This document shows positions 1 to 8,972 of a DNA stretch of 64,000 nt, one piece after another. Position 1 is the first letter of the stretch; every line of letters starts with the position of its first letter. Source of the DNA: Tillandsia leiboldiana (lineage: Eukaryota > Streptophyta > Magnoliopsida > Poales > Bromeliaceae); the NCBI GenBank assembly GCA_029204045.2, contig JAQNDB010000118.1, positions 62,001 through 126,000 on the forward strand, written 5' to 3'. The position numbers and the translations under genes are program-made. The notes under the pieces were generated by a model. It made no database searches. It was not told where the DNA came from and was given only the letters and a program-made list of their open reading frames with translations.

Positions 1-1520
1 TTGAACTTAGCATACAGCTTCTTCTCTCGCAGAAGCTGTAGCACGGTCCTCAAGTGCTCCTCGTGCTCCAGATCACTCCGGGAGTAGATCAAAATATCAT
101 CTATGAACACCACCACAAACCGATCCAAAAACGGCTGAAAAATCCTGTTCATCAAGTCCATGAATGCGGCAGGGCCATTAGTCAACCCAAAAGGCATTAC
201 CGTGAACTCATAATGCCCGTACCGCGATCTGAATGCCGTCTTGGAGATGTCCTCGGCCCTCACCCTAAGCTGGTGGTAACCGGACTGCAGATCAATCTTC
301 GAGAACACAGATGCTCCCTATAACTGATCAAACAAATCATCTATCCGGGGGAGGGGATACTTGTTCCGGATGGTCACTTTGTTCAATTCCCTATAATCCA
401 CGCACAATCGGAGTGACCCATCCTTCTTCTTAACAAACAACACAGGCGCTCCCCACGGAGAAACACTGGGTCGGACGAAGCCCCTATCCAAAAGATCCTG
501 AAGCTGGGCTTTCAACTCCCTTAACTCGGCTGGCGCCATCCTATAGGGTGCCTTTGAGATTGGTGCAGTCCCATGGACCACATCAATCACGAACTCAATC
601 TCCCTCTCCGGCGGCATCGTCGTCAGCTCTGGGGGAAACACATCTGGGAACTCTCGGACAATAGGGATATCCTCGAGTCCCAGTGCCGCCGTAGGCACCT
701 CCACAACCGTGGCCAAAAAGGCAGTACATCCTCTGCTCAACACCCTCCTAGCCCTCGCCGAGGAAATGGTCGCTGCGAACAACGAGCTCTGGCAGCCTCT
801 GAAGATGAACTCCTCCTGTCCTGGCTCGCGAAGAGTCACCGTCCTCTCTCTGCAGTCGATAGTGGCGGAATACCATGACAGCCAATCCATCCCTAGTACC
901 ACATCAAAATCCTGGAGCTGCTGCAAGACAAGCAAGTCTGCAGGCAATATCCAAGGCCCTAACTGTACCGGGCATGCCACACAACGCTCCTCGACATGCA
1001 AAATATGATCGGGAATCCGCACCTCTAATGCATGTGACAAGGACTCTAACTCTAAACCATGCAGGGATGCAAATGCTCGACTAATGAAAGAATGAGATGC
1101 TCCAGTGTCGAATAAAGTGCGAGTCTGAATACCAAAGAGTAGAATAATACCTGCCACCACCTGGTCTGCCGCTGGAGAATCCGCCAACTGGGCGGCACAC
1201 ACCCGCCCGCTCGATGCTGGAGGTCGGGAATCTATAGGATAGGAGGTGGACGGCCTGCTCGCTGGAGCATAAGGCCGCTGAGCTGATGGCCGCTGCTGCT
1301 GAGGGGGATATAGAGCCGACGCCGTAGAAGGTGCCGAAGAGGTAGCAAGGGGGCAAGTAGCTCGCACATGCCCCGGCTGTCCACAACGAAAGCATCGACC
1401 CCATCTCTGGTCACAAGTGACGGCGGTATGCTGACCTCCATAGAAAATACATCGGTCAGAAGATCGGGGCTGTCTCGGCTGCTGCTGCTGCTGTCTCGAT
1501 GACTGCTATTGAGATCTCTG
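1..1520 (-). pseudogene. pol: Element A pol 5' part: zinc knuckle, protease, RT (broken)
   Basis: This is the same frame as the upstream gag, so the element originally had one gag-pol reading frame. A CCHC zinc knuckle (CFRCGQPGH) lies near 1345-1386. The retroviral-type aspartic protease has its active site LFDTGASHSF near 1100 and the later GMDWL motif near 850. RT begins with the KAPYRMAP and WGAPVLFVKK region (about 430-545); the catalytic FIDD box is near 90-100. Stops interrupt the frame at 1506-1508 and 318-320. Both are TAG where the aligned family residue is glutamine (for example DQLQGA in elements N and B). RNase H and integrase would lie left of the window. It is non-functional as it stands. 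Confidence 0.88.
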
Positions 1521-2558
1521 CTACCTCTGCTGCGATCTCTGCTGCTGGTGCTGCTGCTGATGCTGCTGCGGTCTCTGGGGTCCACCAGGCCCTCTCCGAT
1601 CAGATCGCCCACGGCCGTAAGACTGGGACTGCGGCGGCCGTGGCGGTCTCCAAGAGCTGGCCTGTCCCCCGTCCTCTGGGGCTGGTCGCTTCCTGTCGGA
1701 ACTCTGCGCGACCGCGGCCCTCCGTCTGGCCACCTCCTGATCACCTCTCTCCACCCACTGTGCGTGCTCTGCGGCTGCCTCTAGGGTCTGAAATCTCTGG
1801 GCATGCACAAGTGTGAAAATCTCTGGGCGAAGGCCTGCCTCAAACATCTCTACCTGGTGCGGGCCGTCACGGGCGATGAAAGGCACACAATTTAGTAACT
1901 CCATGAACTCCTGGAAGTAGGCATGGGCCGATCGATCGCCCTGCTGCAGGTTCTTCAAGTCGTCCTCCAACTTCTTCTTCACACTGGTCGAGAAATAGGT
2001 GTCCCGCACCATCCGCCGGAACTCCTCCCAAGGCAACTGCCGAGTGATACGGAACTCCAGTGGCTCAACTCGCTGCCACCAAAAATCAGCATCTCCGTCC
2101 AAACAGTGCACCGCCATGTGCACTCGATACCTCGGGTCGATGAAGAAGTCCCGAAAAAGCTTCTCCATCGCAGAAAGCCATCTCCCAACAGCCCGGGGCT
2201 GAGCATCCCGCCCCGAGAATCTAGGTGGTCCCCGCTGAACAAACTGGGAGAGTTTGTCAGCAAAATCCTGCTCCTCCTCCGCAGTCAAAGGCTGAAAAGC
2301 TCCAGGAGCCCCGCTACTCGAAGATGGCGCTGACGGCACGGAAGGTGCTACAGGAGGCACAGGGGCCTCCGGGACAGCCGCGGGGGGTGCCTCTCTCTGG
2401 GCAAGCAGCTGATCGATCCTCTGCTCCTGGCGGCGCTGACCCTCCGCAAACTGGGCCACCAAGGCCCTCAACTCAGTAAGCTCGGGGGGTGTAGGCTGCT
2501 TTGGCTCAACAGGGGGTGAAGGGACACCCCGAGTGGGAATTCGACGTCGAGGAGGCAT
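1521..2558 (-). pseudogene. gag: Element A Gag (capsid-type region)
   Basis: An ORF of 345 residues from the ATG at 2558 (MPPRRR, the usual Tekay Gag start; an in-frame ATG six codons upstream is less likely). The N-terminus is basic and proline-rich, followed by a predicted coiled coil (about residues 30-60) and the retrotransposon Gag region (about 110-280, with WLSAMEKLF, FWWQRVEP and VKKKLEDDLK). A glutamine/serine/arginine-rich tail follows. The ORF stops at 1521-1523 with TAG inside this Q-rich tract, and the frame then continues into the zinc knuckle and protease. The stop therefore looks like a CAG-to-TAG mutation, not a natural terminus. Gag would form the particle that packages element RNA. 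Confidence 0.85.
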
Positions 2559-2832
2559 CCTGCCACAAGAAACCAAACATCAATAACAAAACCCCACACG
2601 ACCCAATCTGGCGAAAGTCAAAAGACATCCCCCTATTTCTGTAACCTTATGTTGTCTGCAGCCAACATAATGGTTCAACAGAAATAGACTATGTCGATCC
2701 CTCTTCACACACAGGAAGAGTTAACTATAAGAATCACCGACTTTCGCAGCAAGTCGCGTCACTCACGCCCTATTATCCTGGGGTCTGTCCAAAAGCCTAG
2801 GGTTTCCTAAGTCCCAACTGACCTATCCCTAA

Positions 2833-2844
2833 GCTCTGATACCA
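2833..2844 (-). promoter_or_regulatory. Element A primer-binding site (tRNA-iMet)
   Basis: The minus strand reads TGGTATCAGAGC, complementary to the 3' end of plant initiator tRNA-Met. It lies 8 bp inside the LTR end at 2853, the right place to prime minus-strand DNA synthesis. The 274 bp between it and gag (2559-2832) is untranslated leader. Confidence 0.9.
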
Positions 2845-4827
2845 ACTTAATCTGTCACGCCCCGGGTGTAAACCAGAACCCGGCCCGTCTACAGATCCGC
2901 CGTGCATGCGGTATTTCCCACATACACGAAGCGTCGGTAACCTGCTCAGATATGCCCACCAGGTGATCAGAGGCAAAAGGGGAAAGGAGAAGAAATGAGG
3001 GTGCAGATAAATGAAGCAACTGATAAAATGCTATCCTCAATATGCCTCTACATGACCAACCAATAAGGATGGAGAAAGTGATGCATCAGAATCTAGAAGC
3101 CTGTCAAAATGACCCAATCTGTCCGCCAGTGAACACTGGCACTGCCTGCTCTGCTGTCGAACTCAAGAACCCAGCATGGTGCCCGGCGCTCTGCACCGTG
3201 GAAAGCCTACTCCGGAGTGGCACTCGAGGGGAGCGACCCACACGAGTAAAGTATCACTGTAACAAGCATCTCTGTAACCACTGTCTCATAATAGTAGGAC
3301 TGGATCATGACTATGATCGAAGTGGGAAACTCCGTCCACTAAAGAAAGCCCGATCCCCAAAACACCCAATCTGATGCAATAGTAACAACCCGGTCAACCA
3401 CCCAAGATCCGTGGTCGCCGCAACACCCTGTCAAAAGCCCAACCTGTCCCAAATCCCCAATACCTGACTACACTTTCCAACATCCGCTTGAACCCGAGCG
3501 ACTATGCCGCAAGTCTATCAATAATAGGAGAAGAAAAGAATAAATGCATGGTTTCTCCTAAGTCAAGTCCCAAAAGATAGTACAGCAGTAAAAGGTGACA
3601 TAATTAAGTGACCCGTTTAATCATGCATTGTCTCAATATTTTGTCCATTTTCCAAGAATAATCAGTTTAAAGGATAAAGGCTAAGGTGACAGTCACATAT
3701 GAACAATCATCCATTTTGCAGTCCTCAATTTATATTCTGCCCCTAAACATGCAGTCCAGAATAATTAAGCGATCAATTAAAGTAAACATGCTACCACAAA
3801 TTCCACATGGATCCAATAACCATTAAATAATTTCCCTAAGGCATGCAAGACTACCAATCAATAAGTTAGCATCAACAAATCAGGGGAATTCTGACATCCC
3901 TAGTGGGCATACCAAAGGAGAGGAGTACAACAACCACCCACCTGAAGTGCTAACTGTCCGGGTCCGTACAGCTGAAAATACCAAAAACTCCAATCCTGTG
4001 CTCCAACAAGTTCAGCACACCCGTACTACTCCTGGTACAATACAAGGTCCACTAAATACACTAAGGCTCCCAATTATTGCTCTTATAATCACATACAACA
4101 TAGGATTCAAAACTGTTAAATTATCACCTGCATAAAGTGCCCAGAAAATTCCAAGAAAAATATAACGGCGATCCTCGCGTCGATAGCTTCGCAACGGTAC
4201 CTTGCACGCCCAAATCTGAGTTCGGTAAGTCAAGATATAAATTCGGGAAGAGGGGTATCACAACAAAAATCTGTGCTAAAGACTGTGCACTGTTCACTGA
4301 GAAAACAGAAATTTTCACCTCGAAATAATCCCCCGGAAAATCCAAGAAAAATACGAGCGCGTTCCTTGTGATCCGTAGATGAAAAAGTTGTATAAGCTTG
4401 TTTCCGTCAGACGCTCGTACGCGAAGATATGGCCAAAATACCTCAGGACTGTCAAGGAAATCCATACAGAAAAAGGGGTCACTGTTTGCCTCGGGATCCG
4501 TGCCAACACCTCGAAAAGGGAAAGCGCGACCAAAACGAAAGATGAAGTCCTACCTCTTAGGAGTCTGCCGGCGCAAGAATCACGGCAAAATGATCTCGGG
4601 GTAGCCCAGGGGAGCAAAAACACTGTCGCTGCGCCGAAGAAGAACCCAGGAATGCAACATCGCGCCGCGCCGTAAAATGGGGAACCTCTGGATTTGAGCC
4701 TCCTAAAATCCTAGAACTTGGCAGGAAGATCAAGCAATTAGAGATGAACAACTTTGCTTAAGGGGACTCGGGCAGAAGGGGTGAGGGTTGAGAGAAAAAA
4801 AGCAAAGAAGAGGGCTCGGGTTGGGGA

Positions 4828-4834
4828 TTTATAG
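4828..4834 (-). promoter_or_regulatory. LTR promoter TATA box (element A)
   Basis: The minus strand reads CCTATAAATCC, a good plant TATA box. It is placed between the G-box-bearing U3 (4951-5290) and the transcribed part of the LTR. The same arrangement recurs in the Y LTRs. Confidence 0.6.
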
Positions 4835-5031
4835 GCTGAAGAAAATCTTTTGAAGAAATTCCCTGTGTGTCCCCACTTCCGGGCGCCGGAATGTTTCGGG
4901 CTGCTACAGTAATGGGTCCGGCCCATTACTGTGCAAGTCCGAAACCATTCGGGCCCGCCACGTAGCCCAGCACAGTGTTTCCCCGGGCCCCGCTGCGCCC
5001 GGCGCACCCGCGCCCGCCAGTGGCGTCGCGC

Positions 5032-5288
5032 CACGTGGCCCCGGCAATCCGTGCACCGCACACGTCGCCGCTTGCACCGCGCACGTCACCGCCTGCCCCC
5101 GCCCGTACGGCCACCTGCCCGCCGTACGGCCACCTGCCCCCGGTCAACCACTCCACAGCCTGCGTGGACCGGGAGCACAACACCGAACCAGTAACCGCAT
5201 GCCACGTGTCCACCCGGTCTACCGTGCACCCATGCCCACAGTCCGTGGACCTCGCGCCGTGGACCAACCAACCGAACAATGCCACGTG
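5032..5288. promoter_or_regulatory. Cluster of G-boxes in element A U3
   Basis: The palindrome CACGTG occurs at 5032-5037, 5203-5208 and 5283-5288, mostly in the form GCCACGTGGC or GCCACGTGTC. These lie about 200-460 bp upstream of the TATA box. G-boxes and ABRE-like cores are bound by plant bZIP and bHLH factors; regulation here is inferred. Confidence 0.6.
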
Positions 5289-5811
5289 GCATCCCGCACT
5301 GGCGCACGTCGGTGCCGTGTACCGCGCGCCTGCCCGCGCGCCCGGGCGCCTGCCCGCGCCCTGCCCGCGCCGCGTGCCGCCGCCTGCCGCCTGCCCGAGG
5401 CTGCGCCGCCGCCCGCCGGCGCTGCCCGCCGCCGCCGGCCGCCGCCGGCCATCGCCGGAGACACTGTTCCGGCGTGAACAGTACCCGCAAGCTCAAAAAC
5501 AGCAAGTAAATAGCCCATCTTGACCGTTTTCGCGCGCTGATTCAAAAAACGGCGTCCATTTTGCCAAAATCCACTTCCAAAATTTGTCGGAGGCTCCCGG
5601 AAAGGTAAATTTAATCCATTTTTCGCGCCGGGTCGCAATCTTGATTCCAATAAGCGCGCAAACCACTATAACACCCCGAATGGGCTCCCAGATAGGCAGA
5701 CAAGCTCCAAAACGACGGAAAACCAATTCCCAACCTCCGCTTTGGCCTAAAACCTCTCTAACATTCGGCAAAAACAGCCGCCGCCCAAACACAACAAGCC
5801 AAAGCTTCACA

Positions 5812-6210
5812 GGGTCCATCTGTGGCATCCATTTGATGCGCTATGGGCTGAATACACCATCAACAGGTGTTTGCACAGAGAAAATGCGGGAAAAAGCTGT
5901 AAGGAGTTCAGGGGCCCTACAATTTCGCCACCAAAATCTGAACCCATGAGCTTTCGCTCACCAAAGCCATCCTAACCACAAGGGAATCATCACCGATGCC
6001 CTCACGAAGCCCCGTAAGGCGCCATTAAAAGTCAAGCGTGGCCACTAAACTATAAGTAACTCTACCAGGATATGCAACAAAACCATCCAATATCAAACTC
6101 GAGGCCGCAAGCTCGGAGCATATCTGCTACCCCGGATCACCCGCTCCAACTGTCCATCCGTCCAAGGTGAAAACGATGCCAACGCTAAGTTTCGTTCCTA
6201 AAACCTGCTA
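5812..6210. other. Unassigned 399 bp between elements A and B
   Basis: I recognise no coding sequence and no similarity to other parts of the window. It may be host DNA or an older decayed repeat. It should hold the 5-bp target duplication of A at its left edge (GGGTC) and that of B at its right edge (TGCTA); neither partner copy can be confirmed. Confidence 0.4.
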
Positions 6211-6286
6211 TGTCACGCCCCGGGGTCGGAACTGCGACCCGGGCTCGCCAACAGATCCGCCATATGTACGTAAATCTCCGCACATA
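6211..6286 (-). repeat. Element B 3' LTR, outer fragment
   Basis: Starts TGTCACGCCCCGGGGTCGG and matches the start of the B 5' LTR at 22244. It breaks at 6286, where element N begins, and resumes at 16309. Removing N and one copy of ACATA gives continuous LTR sequence that matches the Y LTR near 25365-25385. Confidence 0.9.
6282..6286. repeat. Target-site duplication of element N, left copy (ACATA)
   Basis: ACATA directly precedes the TG of the N 5' LTR and is repeated directly after the 3' LTR at 16304-16308. Five base pairs is the usual duplication for Ty3/gypsy integrases. Confidence 0.95.
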
Positions 6287-6663
6287 TGTAGTGATCCGGC
6301 CCTTAGGGGCATTTTTGACTCACATGTAGTCATTTAAGCCTTTAAGTGAAATAAAATTATTTAATTCTTAAAAGTTGGCCTGTGTGTGGTGCTGGTATTT
6401 TTCTGCGATAGAGCGCGAAAAAAGAAGGCCGACGGTGCGAACGGATCTGAAATTCGATATCGGGATCTCCTGGAACGGAATTCCTAGTGATACGGTGATT
6501 AGTCATGCATCGGAATCCGTGCAAAATATCTTGCACCCGTTAGAGATAAGGTGGGTTATCTCGTAGGGGATAATTAATTAGTTAATTAATTATCCGATGA
6601 CGGAAAATAGAATTCTCTTACGTACGAATTAAAGAGGAAATTAATTAAAGATATAATACGAGC

Positions 6664-6670
6664 TATATAA
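6664..6670 (+). promoter_or_regulatory. LTR promoter TATA box (element N, 5' LTR)
   Basis: TATATAA in the context AGCTATATAAGGG, about 375 bp into the LTR and followed by an A/G-rich stretch. The same box is in the 3' LTR at 14162-14168. Confidence 0.7.
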
Positions 6671-7089
6671 GGGATCACGATTATCGGAAAGAAAAGAAAA
6701 GAAAAAAATAAAAACCCTAATCGGTGAGGAGAGAAAAAGGAAAAGACGGAACCCTAGCCGGAAGAAAGGGAAAGGAGAAAGCGAAGGAGCCCGATCTTCC
6801 CGGACATCGAACCGAAGGCAAGAACGCGACCGGACAACCTTCCCGTCGATCTTCGGTTAGTAAAATAATTATTACAAATTATTTGGGATTTTTCCGTCGT
6901 CCTTTTTATTTGAGTTCTTGGGTTTCTCCGTCGTATCCGTCGCCGTCGCCGTCATCGTCGCCATGCTAGGGCACGGAACGGACGGCGGAGGTGCGCGGTG
7001 CCGCTAGGGCATCGCGGGGAGGAGAGTCGCGGACGGGCACCGCCGCCGCAAGCGGCGACGTGACCGCGCGGGCCATACCCGCGCGGGCG

Positions 7090-7340
7090 CCGCGCGGCTA
7101 CCGCACGGACGGCACCCATGCGGACCCGCAACCGCGCGGGCACCGCATGGGCGCTGCGCGGCTACCGCGCGGGCGGCACCCACGCGGACCCGCAACCGCG
7201 CGGGCACCGCATGGGCGCCGCGCGGCTACCGCGCGGGCGGCACCCACGCGGACCCGCAACCGCGCGGGCGGCACCCACGCGGACCCGCAACCGCGCGGGC
7301 ACCGCGCGGGCGCCGCGCGGCCGCCGCACGGGCAGCACCC
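7090..7340 (+). repeat. GC-rich minisatellite inside N 5' LTR
   Basis: The marker CGGACCCGCAACCG recurs at 7121, 7185, 7249 and 7280, giving 64-bp units and one shortened 31-bp unit. The 3' LTR has an extra 64-bp unit and the short unit in a different place, which accounts for most of the LTR length difference. Confidence 0.85.
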
Positions 7341-7815
7341 GCGCGAGGCACCGCGCCACGTGGGCGTCGTCCGCGGAGACACGCCGCGCGGTTCCGAACC
7401 GCGCGGGGCTCCGGCGGACGACGACGGCGGCGCGGGATTTCCGGTTTTCGTCAACCCGGACGGTGTTGGACTTTTCTGTCAAAAAGAGTAAATTGGGTCT
7501 TTTGTTTTGGGATGTTAGTACACGTTTTTGACTATAGTTATCCTTACGGACTTTCTTTAGGTCCAGGAGCGCAGCGGGGGTGCGCGAAGGTTCCAAGTGT
7601 TCCGATTTCTCTTCAACTAGGTGGGTACGGTTACTATAAGTGCAACAAGTGCAGTAAGTGCATCTATCGTCATTAAAATGCTCTTAATTTGTCTAACAAA
7701 GTAGATGGACAGTTTAACCATTCGTGTAATTGTATTTTATCTAACAATTGAAGCGGCTACGGTCGCGGTGCTCACTACACGCCGATCTCGGCAAATCCGT
7801 TTTCGGATGCTGCAC

Positions 7816-7849
7816 GTACATAGGCGGATTGGCCTCCGCATGGGTGTAC
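7816..7849 (+). other. Hairpin H1 with GGCC loop (N 5' LTR)
   Basis: Outer stem GTACAT/GTGTAC, inner stem GCGGA/TCCGC, loop TTGGCC. It lies downstream of the TATA box, so it is probably in element RNA. The same fold with different paired bases occurs in C (43301-43331) and R (63273-63306, minus strand). Confidence 0.6.
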
Positions 7850-7986
7850 TTTTCCGGAGAAGTGGTCTTTTTGACCCGTGTACCTCACAAAGGGGTGGGT
7901 GCCGTGAGGACCTCTTCGCGCCCGCTAAAAATAGCACACCAGCACCGTGAAGAGGTTAGAAGCATCAAAAAGGTGTTTGCGCACGA

Positions 7987-8006
7987 GGGGAGACTTTAGT
8001 CTCCCC
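7987..8006. repeat. Perfect 8-bp inverted repeat with TTTA loop
   Basis: GGGGAGAC, TTTA, GTCTCCCC. The 3' LTR has the same stem at 15538-15557 but with loop TAAA, the reverse complement. Confidence 0.85.
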
Positions 8007-8595
8007 GACAGGTACTCTGGGGTTGGTGCCCAACTTAATTGGTAAATCTGGGGTTGGTGCCCAGCTTAATTTTGTGCAGGGTTTTAGCGAAAGGTTCCGG
8101 TGTATTTGGTTTGCTCCTTATTCCTTATTGATATTAGACATCTACTTTGTTTGTCACTGACTTTACCCACTCCGTGACAGGTGTTACGAGGTGCGTTAGC
8201 CGGGAGGGCGGTGAGACTGCGTCGCGAGGACCGTAGTCAGGATACTTGGGTTTTATCTCGTCTTCCTTATGCTTTAATTAGTTCATTTGCTTGTGGATCG
8301 TATTAGTCGTGGACATGTATTAGTTAGCGCTGTGGATGAGGTGTACTTTTATTCTTTGATGCTTTTAGTGATGTTTTCATACGCGGCACGTTTTCAAGAT
8401 AAACCAAATGATTTCGAAAATGTTTTCTCAAAACGAAGTGCCGTGTGGGCACGGGTTTTGCAACCGCTGGTTTTATCCTTTCCAAACGGTGACGCCGCTT
8501 TTATAACATTAGTTAAATTACTGTACTCTGTTTGACGCTGTATGTCTATTGTATGGTTGATGGTTGATGTATGATGTTGTAAATGAGACGCCGTG

Positions 8596-8642
8596 CATAT
8601 GCAAAGGAGACTCTGCCCGTGGGCAGAGAGAATTTGTGTATG
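8596..8642 (+). other. Hairpin H2, 47 nt (N 5' LTR)
   Basis: Outer 10-bp stem CATATGCAAA/TTTGTGTATG (two G-T wobbles) and an inner perfect 8-bp stem CTCTGCCC/GGGCAGAG, about 110 bp before the LTR end. Same-length counterparts exist in C and R. Confidence 0.6.
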
Positions 8643-8759
8643 TGGCGGTCTGGCACGCACCGGGGATGAGGTTTAAGTTACCTTGTTAAGAAAAAAAAAT
8701 AATACACGCAATTTTCCGCTTGAAAGACTCAAAAACCCCCGGGGGCGTGACAGATTAAA

Positions 8760-8770
8760 TGGTATCAGAG
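8760..8770 (+). promoter_or_regulatory. Element N primer-binding site (tRNA-iMet)
   Basis: TGGTATCAGAG, 7 bp after the LTR end at 8752, complementary to the 3' end of initiator tRNA-Met. About 200 bp of untranslated leader follows before gag. Confidence 0.9.
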
Positions 8771-8972
8771 AAAACAACCATAACCATAGTAGACGTGATC
8801 CACATCCACAGTGTAGGGTGCCACAAGCAAATTGGACATGAGATAACCAAGGTATAGGTGCGTAGTACGTGAGAGTACGGGGAAAAGGGGACGTAATATA
8901 GGTGTAATCGTAAGACAGGGTGCTAGGGGTATAACCTTAGGGTTAACATGGTTTCTTTGTCTATAGCGGACG

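Larger units (their letters stand above)
1..5811 (-). mobile_element. Element A: partial Ty3/gypsy (Tekay-type) retrotransposon
   Basis: The minus strand reads, from right to left: LTR (5811-2853), initiator-Met primer-binding site, gag, zinc knuckle, aspartic protease and the first part of reverse transcriptase, which runs off the left edge. The rest of pol and the 3' LTR lie outside the window. The RT sequence around KAPYRMAP and WGAPVLFVKKKDGS and the gag start MPPRRR are typical of Tekay/Del chromoviruses, although the chromodomain itself is not in view. Three in-frame stops mean the copy is dead. Confidence 0.9.
2853..5811 (-). repeat. Element A 5' LTR
   Basis: About 2.96 kb. On the plus strand it starts TGTCACGCCCCGGG beside the PBS and ends CTTCACA; the minus strand thus starts TGTGAAG, as does element B's LTR (17277). 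The outer part resembles LTR piece X at 22977 (shared blocks near 3120-3260 and 3890-3950). It contains a TATA box at 4828-4834 and G-boxes to the right of it. The inner end is well fixed; the outer end is inferred from similarity to element B. Confidence 0.7.
6287..8752 (+). repeat. Element N 5' LTR
   Basis: 2466 bp, from TGTAGTGATCC to CGTGACA. It has a TATA box at 6664-6670 followed by a purine-rich leader, a GC-rich minisatellite (about 7090-7340) and three hairpin-forming sequences (7816-7849, 7987-8006, 8596-8642). ORFs read across the GC-rich part are low-complexity and are not counted as genes. Confidence 0.95.

Noticed and set aside
6991..7531. Long GC-rich ORFs on both strands (also 14496-15047, 4926-5523, 27474-28093, 63548-63944)
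   Set aside because: They coincide with minisatellites or GC-rich U3, are low-complexity in R, A, P and G, and overlap each other on both strands; these are compositional artefacts.
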